Shown here in pieces: positions 1 to 9,705 of a stretch of DNA of 64,000 nt; position 1 is the stretch's first letter; each line of letters opens with the position of its first letter. This DNA is from DATCLS01 sp036563805 (GTDB taxonomy: Bacteria; Actinomycetota; Acidimicrobiia; Acidimicrobiales; VFJN01), in assembly GCA_036563805.1 (NCBI GenBank), contig DATCLS010000045.1, forward strand, positions 29,824 through 93,823. Direction: 5' to 3'. The translations under genes and the position numbers were made by a program. Below the pieces are notes generated by a model that was not told where the DNA came from, did not search any database, and was given only the letters and a program-made list of their open reading frames with translations.

Positions 1-403
1 CGGGGCCGTCCACCTCGGCGTCCGCCAGCTGCGCGACCACCCCGCGGCCGCGGCCAACGTGCTGCTGGCCGGCTTCGCCTACCAGATCACGCTCGTGCTG
101 GCGGCCGTCGCCGCCGCCCAGTCGCTCGGCCTGCGGGCGGCCGGGCTCACCGCCCTCCTGGCCTTCTTCCCGGCCGTGCTCATCGCCCAGGTCCTCCCCA
201 TCTCGATGGCGGGCCTCGGCGTGCGCGAGGGGGCGTTCGTGCTGTTCCTGGGCCCCCTGGGCATCGCCAAGGAGGACGCGATCGCCCTCGGCCTGCTGCT
301 GTACCTGTTGAACGTGGCGGTGGGCCTCCTCGGGGCGCCCGCCTTCGCCGCCGGCGGCCCCACCGGGCCGGCCGACCAGACCCGCCAACCCCTCGCCGCG
401 TGA
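1..403 (+). CDS. UPF0104 / lysylphosphatidylglycerol-synthase TM-region family membrane protein, C-terminal part
   Basis: The reading frame is open from base 2 to the stop at 401-403, so the gene begins outside the window and only about 133 residues are seen. These are nearly all hydrophobic helices, with the family-typical segment PISMAGLGVREG near the third visible helix. That Gly-Val-Arg-Glu-Gly signature is the usual C-terminal hallmark of UPF0104 (LPG_synthase_TM) proteins, integral membrane proteins related to the flippase part of MprF. Nothing visible indicates the substrate. The stop overlaps the GTG start of the PAP2 gene by 4 bases (GTGA), so the two are probably co-transcribed and may act together on membrane lipids. 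Confidence 0.75.
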   Translation, partial: GAVHLGVRQLRDHPAAAANVLLAGFAYQITLVLAAVAAAQSLGLRAAGLTALLAFFPAVLIAQVLPISMAGLGVREGAFVLFLGPLGIAKEDAIALGLLLYLLNVAVGLLGAPAFAAGGPTGPADQTRQPLAA

Positions 404-1392
404 CCGCCGCCCCCGTCCCGCCCACGGAGGCGTCGGCGACGCCCGACGCGCCGGACCCGGCCCGCCGCCGCAGCGGGCTGCGGTGGTGGCGCGAGATCCT
501 CTACATCGTCCTCATCTACATCGCCTACACGCTCGTCCGGAACCAGTTCGGCTCGGGCGCCGGCACCGAGGTCGACCCGGGCCCGGCCTTCAACCACGCC
601 AAGGCGATCATCCAGCTCGAGCGGAACCTCGGCCTGTACTTCGAGCGGTCCCTGCACCAGTGGTACCTCGACCTGCCGGGCCACGGCCTGATCCGGTTCT
701 GGAACGTCTACTACGGGCTGTTCCACTTCGTGGTGGCCGCCGGGGCCCTGATCTGGCTGTACGTCGCCGCCCCCGCCCGCTACCGGCTGTGGCGCAACAC
801 GCTGGCGATCACCACGCTCCTGGCGCTGATCGGCTTCGCCGCCTTCTCGCTCATGCCACCCCGCCTGCTCGACGACCCCGGCAAGTACGGCGGCTGCCAG
901 GTGTACGCCGGCGAGGAGGTGCTGGAGACGGTCGACGAAGCCGGCGACCCGCCCTGCGACCGCTACGGCTACGTCGACACGGTGGCCGTCTACGGCGGCT
1001 GGGCGTCGTTCGGCAGCGAGGAGATGGAGTCGGTCTCCAACCAGTACGCGGCCATGCCGAGCATGCACATCGGCTGGTCGATGTGGTGCGCTCTCGTGAT
1101 GGTGCCGCTGGTCCGCCGGCGGTGGCTGAAGGTGCTGGTCGGCGCCTACCCGGTGTTCACGCTGTTCGACATCATCCTCACCGCCAACCACTACTGGATC
1201 GACGGGATCGGTGGGCTGCTCTGCCTGGGGACCGGCTTCCTGCTGGCCCGGTGGGGGACGGCGTGGTGGGAGGCCCGGAAGGGAACGGGCTCGGGGCCGG
1301 GCCCGGGGTCGGCGTCGACCGCCTCGGCCGACGGGGCGGCTGGCTCGGCCACCTCCACCGCCTCGACGGAGGCGAGCCCCGCCCGACCTTGA
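400..1392 (+). CDS. PAP2 superfamily membrane phosphatase/transferase
   Basis: 330-residue membrane protein of the PAP2_3 (inositol-phosphorylceramide-synthase-like) group. Several hydrophobic segments follow a Pro/Ala-rich N-terminus. The catalytic parts are visible near the C-terminus: PSMHIGWSMW carries the PSxH motif and, after another helix, TANHYWIDGIGG carries the second conserved His and Asp. The family cleaves or transfers phosphate-linked head groups at the membrane surface; the actual lipid is not deducible. The tail after about residue 290 is low-complexity Gly/Ser/Ala/Thr and probably disordered. The GTG start at 400 overlaps the previous stop, indicating translational coupling. 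Confidence 0.8.
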   Translation: MTAAPVPPTEASATPDAPDPARRRSGLRWWREILYIVLIYIAYTLVRNQFGSGAGTEVDPGPAFNHAKAIIQLERNLGLYFERSLHQWYLDLPGHGLIRFWNVYYGLFHFVVAAGALIWLYVAAPARYRLWRNTLAITTLLALIGFAAFSLMPPRLLDDPGKYGGCQVYAGEEVLETVDEAGDPPCDRYGYVDTVAVYGGWASFGSEEMESVSNQYAAMPSMHIGWSMWCALVMVPLVRRRWLKVLVGAYPVFTLFDIILTANHYWIDGIGGLLCLGTGFLLARWGTAWWEARKGTGSGPGPGSASTASADGAAGSATSTASTEASPARP

Positions 1393-1494
1393 CAGTGCCG
1401 CCGCGACGTGCCGGTTCCCGGCCCGAGGGGTACCGTGAGACCGCTCGGGACCGGTCGCGGTCCGCTGTCGTCCACCTCTGCCGGAGCGGCCTGC

Positions 1495-3357
1495 ATGCTC
1501 CTCGACTCGATCTCCCAACCGTCCGATCTGCGTGCGCTCACCTATGAGGAGCTCGACGAGCTGGCGGGCGAGATCCGCCAGCTGATCATCGAAGCGGCGA
1601 CCGCCAACAGCGGCCACCTCGGCTCGAACCTCGGGGTGGTCGAGCTCACCCTGGCCATCCACCGGGTGTTCGAGTCGCCCCGCGACATCGTGCTGTGGGA
1701 CACGGGCCACCAGGCCTACGTCCACAAGATCGTGACGGGCCGGGCGGCCGATTTCGCCACGCTGCGCCAGGCGGGCGGGCTGTCCGGCTACCCGTCGCGG
1801 GCCGAGTCCGAGCACGACTGGGTCGAGAACAGCCACGCCTCCACGATCGTCAGCTACACGCACGGCCTGGCCACGGCGCTCAAGGTCCGGGGCGAGCACG
1901 ACCGCCGGATCGTGGCCGTGCTCGGCGACGGGTCGCTGACCGGCGGCATGGCGTTCGAGGGGCTGAACAACCTCGGCCACTCCGACAGCCGGGCCGTCAT
2001 CATCCTCAACGACAACGGTCGCTCGTACGCGCCGACGGTCTCGAAGCTGGGCCGCAGCCTCAGCCGGCTGCGCCTCAACCCGTCCTACGTCCGCAACCGG
2101 GCCCGGCTCGACAAGATGCTCCACGAGGTGCCGCTGGTCGGCGAGCACCTCGAGCGCGGCGTCGACAGCGCGCTGTCCGCCGTGCGCGAGATGTTCGAGC
2201 CGCCGGCGTTCTTCGAGATGCTCGGGGTCCGGTACACGGGGCCGTTCGACGGGCACGACGTGGCCGAGCTCGAGTCGGCCCTGCGCATGGCGGCCGAGTA
2301 CGACGGGCCCATCGTCGTGCACGTCATGACCCAGAAGGGCCGGGGCTACGCGCCCGCCGAGAACGACCCGATCAAGCGCCTCCACGACCTCGGCGGGGTC
2401 AAGCCGGGCACGTACACCGCCGCCTTCACCGAGGCCATCATCAAGGAGGCCGAGGCCCGGCCCGAGCTGGTCGCCATCACCGCCGCCATGCCCGACTCGA
2501 CCGGGCTGCTGCCGTTCAAGGAGCGGTTCCCCGACCGTCTGTTCGACGTGGGCATCGCCGAGCAGCACGCCGTGACCGCGGCGGCCGGCATGGCCATGGG
2601 CGGGCTGCGGCCCGTGGTCGCCATCTACTCGACGTTCCTGACCCGGGCGTTCGACCAGGTCAACCTCGACGTCGCCCTGCACGGCCAGCCGGTCGTGTTC
2701 TGCCTCGACCGCGCCGGCATCACCGGGCCCGACGGGGCCAGCCACCACGGCGTGCTCGACATGGTCCTGCTCACCAAGGTGCCGGGCATGACGATCTTCG
2801 CCCCCTCCTGCTATGAGGAGCTGGGCGTGATGCTGCACGACGCCCTCGAGCTGTGCACCGACGGCCCGGCCGCCATCCGCTGGCCCCGCACGGCCCCACC
2901 CGACGTGCCGCCCGGCGAGGTCGGCTCCGGGCTGAAGGGGCGGAAGGTGCGGACCGGCGAGGACGTCTGCATCCTCGCTGTCGGCAAGATGCTGGCCCCG
3001 GCCCGGGCCGCCGCCGCGGCGCTGGCCGAAGAGGGCGTGTCGACCACGGTGTGGGACGTCCGGGTCGTGAAGCCGCTCGACGAGGAGATGCTGGCCGACG
3101 CCGCCCGCCACCCCGTCGTCGTCACCGTCGAGGACGGGTACCGCGAGGGCGGCGCCGGCTCGCTCGTCGCCAGCCGGCTGTCCGAGATCGCCGGTGACCG
3201 GCCCGGACCCCGGGTCGCCAACCTGGGCGTGCCCGTGCAGTTCATCCCCCACGGGCAGCCCGACGACATCCTCGCCGCCTTCGGCCTCGACGCCCCGGGC
3301 ATCGCCACCGAGGTGCGGCGCCTCCTCGCCGACGCGCCGTTGGACGTGCTGCGCTAG
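1495..3357 (+). CDS. dxs: 1-deoxy-D-xylulose-5-phosphate synthase (first copy)
   Basis: Condenses pyruvate and glyceraldehyde-3-phosphate to DXP using thiamine diphosphate, the first step of the MEP isoprenoid pathway. The 620-residue length fits the family (about 620-640). Visible signatures are the N-terminal SNLGVVELT segment, the ThDP motif GDGSLTGG followed by NDNGRSYAPT, DVGIAEQHAVT of the pyrimidine domain, and the C-terminal transketolase-like domain. The ATG at 1495 is preferred over the in-frame upstream GTG at 1408 because GGAG lies 9 bases before it and family similarity starts there. The gene stands alone after the PAP2 gene. A second, divergent copy sits in the hopanoid operon, so this one is probably the housekeeping enzyme. 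Confidence 0.95.
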   Translation: MLLDSISQPSDLRALTYEELDELAGEIRQLIIEAATANSGHLGSNLGVVELTLAIHRVFESPRDIVLWDTGHQAYVHKIVTGRAADFATLRQAGGLSGYPSRAESEHDWVENSHASTIVSYTHGLATALKVRGEHDRRIVAVLGDGSLTGGMAFEGLNNLGHSDSRAVIILNDNGRSYAPTVSKLGRSLSRLRLNPSYVRNRARLDKMLHEVPLVGEHLERGVDSALSAVREMFEPPAFFEMLGVRYTGPFDGHDVAELESALRMAAEYDGPIVVHVMTQKGRGYAPAENDPIKRLHDLGGVKPGTYTAAFTEAIIKEAEARPELVAITAAMPDSTGLLPFKERFPDRLFDVGIAEQHAVTAAAGMAMGGLRPVVAIYSTFLTRAFDQVNLDVALHGQPVVFCLDRAGITGPDGASHHGVLDMVLLTKVPGMTIFAPSCYEELGVMLHDALELCTDGPAAIRWPRTAPPDVPPGEVGSGLKGRKVRTGEDVCILAVGKMLAPARAAAAALAEEGVSTTVWDVRVVKPLDEEMLADAARHPVVVTVEDGYREGGAGSLVASRLSEIAGDRPGPRVANLGVPVQFIPHGQPDDILAAFGLDAPGIATEVRRLLADAPLDVLR

Positions 3358-3461
3358 GGGCTCGGTCTGCGGCCGGCCTGCCGGCGGGGCCCGTCGGGGC
3401 CCGGCACGCCGGCCCGGCGGGCCGAGCGGGGACCGGCCCGGCGGGGCCCGGCGTGCCGAGT

Positions 3462-3508
3462 TTCTCGGCGCGTTTGTGTACCCCCACGGTCCACAAACGC
3501 GCCGAGAA
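3462..3508. terminator. Perfect 17-bp inverted repeat downstream of dxs
   Basis: Left arm TTCTCGGCGCGTTTGTG (3462-3478) and right arm CACAAACGCGCCGAGAA (3492-3508) are exact reverse complements around a 13-base loop. The hairpin begins about 105 bases after the dxs stop. There is no T-run, as is common for terminators in high-GC actinobacteria. It could equally be a dispersed palindromic element. Function is inferred; the repeat itself is exact. Confidence 0.5.
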
Positions 3509-4261
3509 CGCGCCAGCCCGACGTTCTCGCCGCGCTCGACCACATCCAGGGTCGCCAATCGCGTCGCGCTTTCAGCCGAGGCGGCCAGGTCGCCGACGGT
3601 ACGGCCGGCGGCGACCGCCGCGGAGGCCGCCGCTCGGGCGCCACAGCAGCCGGCGGCTTGGCCGCCCCGACCGGAGCGCAGCGGACCGAGCAACCACCCA
3701 CCGGCTGGACGCCAAGCCAAACGCCCCCGGGCAGCACCCCGCGCCAGGACCACCACCGGCGGCACTGGGCGCCCAGCGGCCCGCCGAGGGCGACGCCGAC
3801 CGGGCGCCAGGCCGGCCACTCCATCCCCACGGACCCCGCTCGCCAGCGGCCGACCGACGCCCACCAGACCACTGGCTGGACGGCACGCCAAGCACCCTCG
3901 AGCCCCACAACGGACGGGAAGCGGGAGCCGGTGGCGCCGGTGCCGGCGGACAGGTCAGCTGACCGCCCGACCAACGCACGCCCGCATCAACCGCACCGCA
4001 GGGGCGCCGGCCGGGGCGGTAGAACGACTCGGCAGCGGACGGCGTATCGGCGGTCGCCGCGGGGCGCACGGCACCCGCCGGGTGGGAGCGCCGGCGGGGT
4101 GGCACGGCGGCCGGTCGACACGAGCCGGACGGGCAGTTGGCCGGCGTCACCAGGACGCTGGCTGGGCGACAAGCCAGGCAGTGGGACGGTCGCGGCGCAC
4201 GGGTCGCCGCCGGGCAACTTCGCCGCCGGGCGACCGGGCGGCGCACGGGTGCCGGTGGCGG

Positions 4262-4450
4262 GCGACGAGGCGTCGCCAGGGGCGGACGCCGCGGCCGTGA
4301 CGGGCGGGGTGCCGGGCAGGTACGAGGGCTGGCCGCCGCCGGCCCATAGCGAGCGACGAAGCGTTGCCGCGGCGAACGCCGCGGCCGCAACGGACCGGGG
4401 AGGCACATGGGCTGGCCGCCGCCGGCCCATAGCGAGCGAGGCGGGCGCGG
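4262..4450. repeat. Degenerate tandem repeat, about 2.2 units of 83-91 bp
   Basis: An exact 31-bp direct repeat, starting GGGCTGGCCGCCGCCGGCCC and ending ATAGCGAGCGA, occurs at 4326-4356 and 4409-4439. It is the best-kept part of a longer unit. GCGACGAGGCGTCGCC at 4262 corresponds to GCGACGAAGCGTTGCC at 4353, and a third, truncated unit starts near 4436. Unit spacing is 91 then 83 bases, and the rest of each unit has diverged. No coding function is apparent. Confidence 0.7.
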
Positions 4451-4645
4451 CTCAGCCAGGGCGGACGGTGGCCGGCCGAGGGGGGGCGGGGCGCCCCGGA
4501 CACACGTGGATGTTGGGTTCGCCACGGGCTGCGGGCAAGGGCGGCCGGTGCCAGGCGGGCTCGGTCGGGGGGTTAGAGGCGGGGCTGAGCTGGGGATTTA
4601 CGTGGGTTGGGGTGGTGGGCAGGGGGGCTGGGGGAAGACGCGACA

Positions 4646-4677
4646 AGGCCCGGACCGGATTTCTCCGGCCCGGGCCT
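4646..4677 (-). terminator. GC-rich hairpin downstream of nfuA
   Basis: AGGCCCGG-A-CCGGA pairs with TCCGG-C-CCGGGCCT around a 4-base loop, giving 13 base pairs with one internal mismatch. It lies about 110 bases beyond the nfuA stop on the nfuA strand and has no T-run. It is a plausible intrinsic terminator for nfuA; no other gene is close enough to use it. Confidence 0.4.
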
Positions 4678-4788
4678 CTCCCCCTGGTCGCCCCCAGCGG
4701 TTCTAGCGCCACCTTACCTCTCGCTGGTGTCGCCTGTCACACGTAGATATCGACAAGGGCGACGGAAAGGTAACGGCTCGGCACGAGT

Positions 4789-5391
4789 TTATGTGTAGAA
4801 GGGGTTCTCCCCCAGCGCGTGATCCGTCACGTCGACGACGTCGGCCACCTCGGGGATGGCCTCGCGGATCGCCCGGGCGATGCCCTCGCGCAGGGTCATG
4901 GCCGACACAGCGCAGCCCTGGCAGCCGCCGCCCATCGTGACGTACACGGTGTCGCCTTCGACCCGGTCGAGCGCGGCGTAGCCGCCGTGCATGGCGAGCG
5001 ACGGGTTGATCTGCTTCTCCAGCAGCTGCTGGACCTTCTCCTCGACCGTGCCCGTCAGCTCGATGTGGGCGCCGGACAGCGGGTCGGGCCGGTTGGGGTT
5101 GCGGAGGACGAGCCCCGCCTGCCCCGGGGTCGACGGCAGGTCGAGCGTGGCGCCCTGCAGGGCGTCGCGGCTGCCGGCCGGGATGATGACGGCCAGGTCG
5201 CCCTGCTGCTCGACCACGTCGCCGGCCTCGATGTCGGCGTCGGCCACCGGGTCGAAGGTGAGGTCGTACGTGTACTCCGGGCCCCGCACGCCCGTGACCT
5301 CGATCCGGAGCCCGAGCGACTCGGCGTCGTCCTCTTGGGCCCGCAGCTCGAGGATCTTCTCCTGCGCAGGCTCGGTGACGGTCAGGACCAT
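4789..5391 (-). CDS. nfuA: Fe-S biogenesis protein of the NfuA/NifU-like family
   Basis: 200-residue two-domain iron-sulfur carrier. Residues 1-100 resemble a degenerate A-type (IscA/HesB) domain without its cysteine ligands. Residues 112-190 form the NifU C-terminal domain with the CxxC motif GGGCQGC (Cys157, Cys160), which holds a 4Fe-4S cluster between two subunits for delivery to apoproteins such as IspH. The architecture and length match NfuA. The ATG start lies at the junction of similarity. It is a single gene, convergent with the repeat-rich region and followed by a GC hairpin. Confidence 0.88.
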   Translation of the reverse strand: MVLTVTEPAQEKILELRAQEDDAESLGLRIEVTGVRGPEYTYDLTFDPVADADIEAGDVVEQQGDLAVIIPAGSRDALQGATLDLPSTPGQAGLVLRNPNRPDPLSGAHIELTGTVEEKVQQLLEKQINPSLAMHGGYAALDRVEGDTVYVTMGGGCQGCAVSAMTLREGIARAIREAIPEVADVVDVTDHALGENPFYT

Positions 5392-5474
5392 GGGACCAGG
5401 CTATCGCCCACCTCCCGCCGCCCAGCCCCCGATCACGGCCGGCCACCGAGCAGGGGGCCACCGGCGCGTTCCGA

Positions 5475-7328
<1,854 letters not shown>

Positions 7329-7530
7329 GGCGAGCGACGGTACCGGCGTCGGCGCGGTCTCCTCATGCCACCCGGCGGGCCGGGGACGGGCGGCGGGCCG
7401 AGCCCGGCAGGCCGCTCTGGGCCCCGACGGGCAGGGACCCGAACCGCCGCCCGGGAGGCCGGCGGGCTCCGCCGACCCCCGCCCGGCGGGTTCCCGGGGG
7501 TGGGGTGGCGGCGCGGTTAGCGTCCAGGGG

Positions 7531-8367
7531 ATGCGTGGCGACGGCATCCTCTCCGGTCCGCTGGACATCGACGGCCCCCGCCGCAAGCCCCGAACCTTCC
7601 CCACCGTCGAGGGCCGGCCCGGCCTGGAGGTCCGGCACCGGACCACCGGCGTCGAGGGCACCATCCTCGGCTTCGAACACGGCGGTGTGGCGGTGCGCGA
7701 CCGCCACTCGGGGGCGCGGCGCCTGCTCCGCCTCGACCCCGGTGGCTTCGAGGTCGGCGGCCGCTACGTGACGCTGGTGCCGGCCAAGGCGGCGCCCCCG
7801 CGCACGCCGGCCCGCACCGCGTCGGGCTCCACCGCGGTGCGGGGCCACCGGGCCCGGGTGGCCCGGGCCAGCCGCATCCTGGTCGAAGGCGTCCACGACG
7901 CCGAGCTGGTGGAGAAGGTGTGGGGCGACGACCTGCGGGTGGAGGGCGTCGTCGTCGAGCGGCTCGACGGCATGGACCACCTGCCGCAGGTCGTGGCCGA
8001 CATGCGACCGGGGCCGGGCCGGCGCCTGGGCATCCTGCTCGACCACCTGGTCGACGGGTCGAAGGAGGCCCGGGTGGCGGCCGCCGTCCGCCACCCCCAC
8101 GTGCTGGTGACCGGCACGCCGTTCGTGGACGTGTGGCAGGCGGTCCGGCCCAAGGCCGCCGGCATCGAGGCCTGGCCGGAGATCCCGCCGGGCCAGCCGT
8201 GGAAGGAGGGCGTGCTGGCCGCCCTGGGCGTGCGCAGCACCCCCGGCGAGTTCTGGCGGCACCTGGTGGGGCGGGTGCGATCGTACGCCGACCTCGATCC
8301 CGCCCTGGTGGGAGCGGTCGAGCAGCTCATCGACTTCGTGACCGACCCGGAGTTCGCCGACCCGTAG
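7531..8367 (+). CDS. DUF3097 family protein
   Basis: 278-residue protein of a family largely restricted to actinobacteria and without known function. The N-terminal 90 residues contain Gly/Arg-rich beta-type sequence. From about residue 110 there is a Toprim-like stretch, ILVEGVHDAELVEKVWGDDL, whose Glu and later Asp (GILLDHLVDGSKEA) resemble the acidic metal ligands of Toprim nucleases and primases. A nucleic-acid role is suggested by that resemblance only. The ATG at 7531 is used because family-like sequence starts there. It is divergent from uup and convergent with the nurA-like gene. Confidence 0.78.
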   Translation: MRGDGILSGPLDIDGPRRKPRTFPTVEGRPGLEVRHRTTGVEGTILGFEHGGVAVRDRHSGARRLLRLDPGGFEVGGRYVTLVPAKAAPPRTPARTASGSTAVRGHRARVARASRILVEGVHDAELVEKVWGDDLRVEGVVVERLDGMDHLPQVVADMRPGPGRRLGILLDHLVDGSKEARVAAAVRHPHVLVTGTPFVDVWQAVRPKAAGIEAWPEIPPGQPWKEGVLAALGVRSTPGEFWRHLVGRVRSYADLDPALVGAVEQLIDFVTDPEFADP

Positions 8368-8752
8368 CCCCCGCCGGGCCGCCCTCCGGTGCGCCCGCCA
8401 GCCGGTGGCGAGCAGGACCAACGCGCCCGGACCGACGCAGCCCCGGGCCGCCTCGGCCGCGCGGGAGCGACCGGCCGCCGACCGGTGGCCCGGGCCGCCC
8501 CACTCGGCGTCGGCTGCGCCGCGCCGCCCGCCCACGAGGAGGGGCGGCGGGCGGGGGTCGGAGCCGGCCGCCGGCGGCGCCTGGCCCCCCGATCGCCGAG
8601 TCGCTCGTCAGACGGACGGGGCGTCGCGCCCGGCGGTCAGCCCGGGCCGGCCGAGACGGGGCGCCCGCCAGGCCGGGCGGGCGCCGCCGGGCGAGCCGCG
8701 GAAGGGTCGGGCCGGGCCGCGGCCCGGCCAACAGGGGTGGGTCCGGGCAGGG
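8368..8752. other. Intergenic region between convergent genes
   Basis: 385 bases of very GC-rich sequence between the stops of the DUF3097 gene and the nurA-like gene. The only structure seen is the 10-bp hairpin at 8660-8685; no small gene or promoter is recognised. Confidence 0.5.
8660..8685. terminator. Perfect 10-bp hairpin between convergent genes
   Basis: GGCGCCCGCC (8660-8669) and GGCGGGCGCC (8676-8685) are exact reverse complements around a 6-base loop. It lies 68 bases past the nurA-like stop on the minus strand and about 290 past the DUF3097 stop on the plus strand. It could end transcription from either side. No T-run follows on either strand. Confidence 0.35.
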
Positions 8753-9694
8753 TCAGGCCGGGACCGGGGGCGAGGCGGCGCGGCGGAGGGCCCGCTCGAG
8801 AAGGAGCGGGTCGCCGAGGCGGCGCCGCAGCTCACGCTCGAGGCCGGCGATGGGGTGGAGGTTCTGCGGGGCCCGGTGGTCGTTGTGGGGCTGGCTGGCG
8901 AACCGGGGCAGCGTCGCCCCCACCCGGTCGGCCACGGCGGCGGCGTCCACGCGGCTCAGGTCGCCCGACGCCTCGCAGCGGACGATGCCCCACCAGGGGT
9001 GGGTCGCCGGGCCGGGGAGCCGCAGGTACCACGAGTACCGGAACCGCCGGTCGCCCACCGCGAACAGCGGAGTGCGCTGACCCGGCCGCAGGCCGGTGAC
9101 GGCGTGCTGCAGGGCCGCCGGCAGGTAGGACACGTGGTGGGCCTTGATGTAGCCGACGGCGCCGGCGATGTGGCGCCGGTCGCCGAGGGGCCCGTCGACC
9201 ACCAGCAGCTCGCCGCCGGCCGGGCTCCGCCCGGCGGCCGCCGCCACCCGTCCCTCGAGGTCGCCGCGGGCGCGGCCGAGCGCCTGCTCGACCGGGTCGC
9301 CGGTGCCCGTGTCGGGGACCGGGTAGGCCCGGTAGTCGCCCCGCTCGGTGGCGATGTCGCCGCCGGCGCCGCCCGGGCACAGGACGCCCCGGCGCACCTC
9401 GGCCGCCACCACCTCGGCCCGGCCGTCGCACCGCACCACGCCGGCCGCCCAGCTGGCGCACACCCCCGACCGGGTGAGGCCGCCCTCGGTGATCCACACC
9501 CGGGCGTCGATGCGCTGGACGCCGTCGACGAACAGCACGGTCGGGGCCGGCGCCACGCCCTCGGGGCCGATCGGGGCCCAGTCGCCCGGGTCGCGCTCGA
9601 CGGCCAGGTCGACGGTGGCGTCGGAGTCGTCGAGGACGGCGGCGCCGACCGGCGCGCCGTAGTCGGGGGCCCAGGTCTCGACGGCGAAGTCCAC
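8753..9694 (-). CDS. nurA: NurA-like 5'-3' nuclease domain protein
   Basis: 313-residue protein with the pattern of NurA, an RNase-H-like Mn-dependent nuclease that works with the HerA translocase on broken DNA ends. Visible motifs in order: FVDGVQRIDARVW (first acidic site, near residue 55), LLVVDGPLGDRR (second acidic site), GYIKAHHVSYL (conserved Lys), and a C-terminal HPIAGLERELRRRLGD resembling the last NurA motif. It is the last gene of the herA-sbcD-sbcC-nurA cluster, and its GTG at 9694 lies 11 bases after the sbcC stop behind a G-rich ribosome-binding site. Assignment rests on motifs plus context; similarity to characterised NurA proteins is probably low. Confidence 0.72.
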   Translation of the reverse strand: MDFAVETWAPDYGAPVGAAVLDDSDATVDLAVERDPGDWAPIGPEGVAPAPTVLFVDGVQRIDARVWITEGGLTRSGVCASWAAGVVRCDGRAEVVAAEVRRGVLCPGGAGGDIATERGDYRAYPVPDTGTGDPVEQALGRARGDLEGRVAAAAGRSPAGGELLVVDGPLGDRRHIAGAVGYIKAHHVSYLPAALQHAVTGLRPGQRTPLFAVGDRRFRYSWYLRLPGPATHPWWGIVRCEASGDLSRVDAAAVADRVGATLPRFASQPHNDHRAPQNLHPIAGLERELRRRLGDPLLLERALRRAASPPVPA

Positions 9695-9705
9695 GATTCG
9701 CCCCC

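Larger units (their letters stand above)
3358..4788. other. 1.4-kb gene-free intergenic stretch
   Basis: No reading frame here resembles a known protein; those that exist are Arg/Pro/Gly-rich by-products of base composition. The stretch holds a perfect 17-bp inverted repeat, a degenerate tandem repeat and a GC-rich hairpin before the end of nfuA (all listed separately). Loosely similar words of the form GGCTGGACG..AAGCCA recur near 3702, 3871 and 4147. The last 100 bases before nfuA are noticeably less GC-rich than the rest. Confidence 0.6.

Noticed and set aside
79..3891. 1270-residue minus-strand reading frame antisense to PAP2 and dxs
   Set aside because: Arg/Gly/Pro/Val-rich shadow of two well-supported genes in a high-GC genome; no family features.
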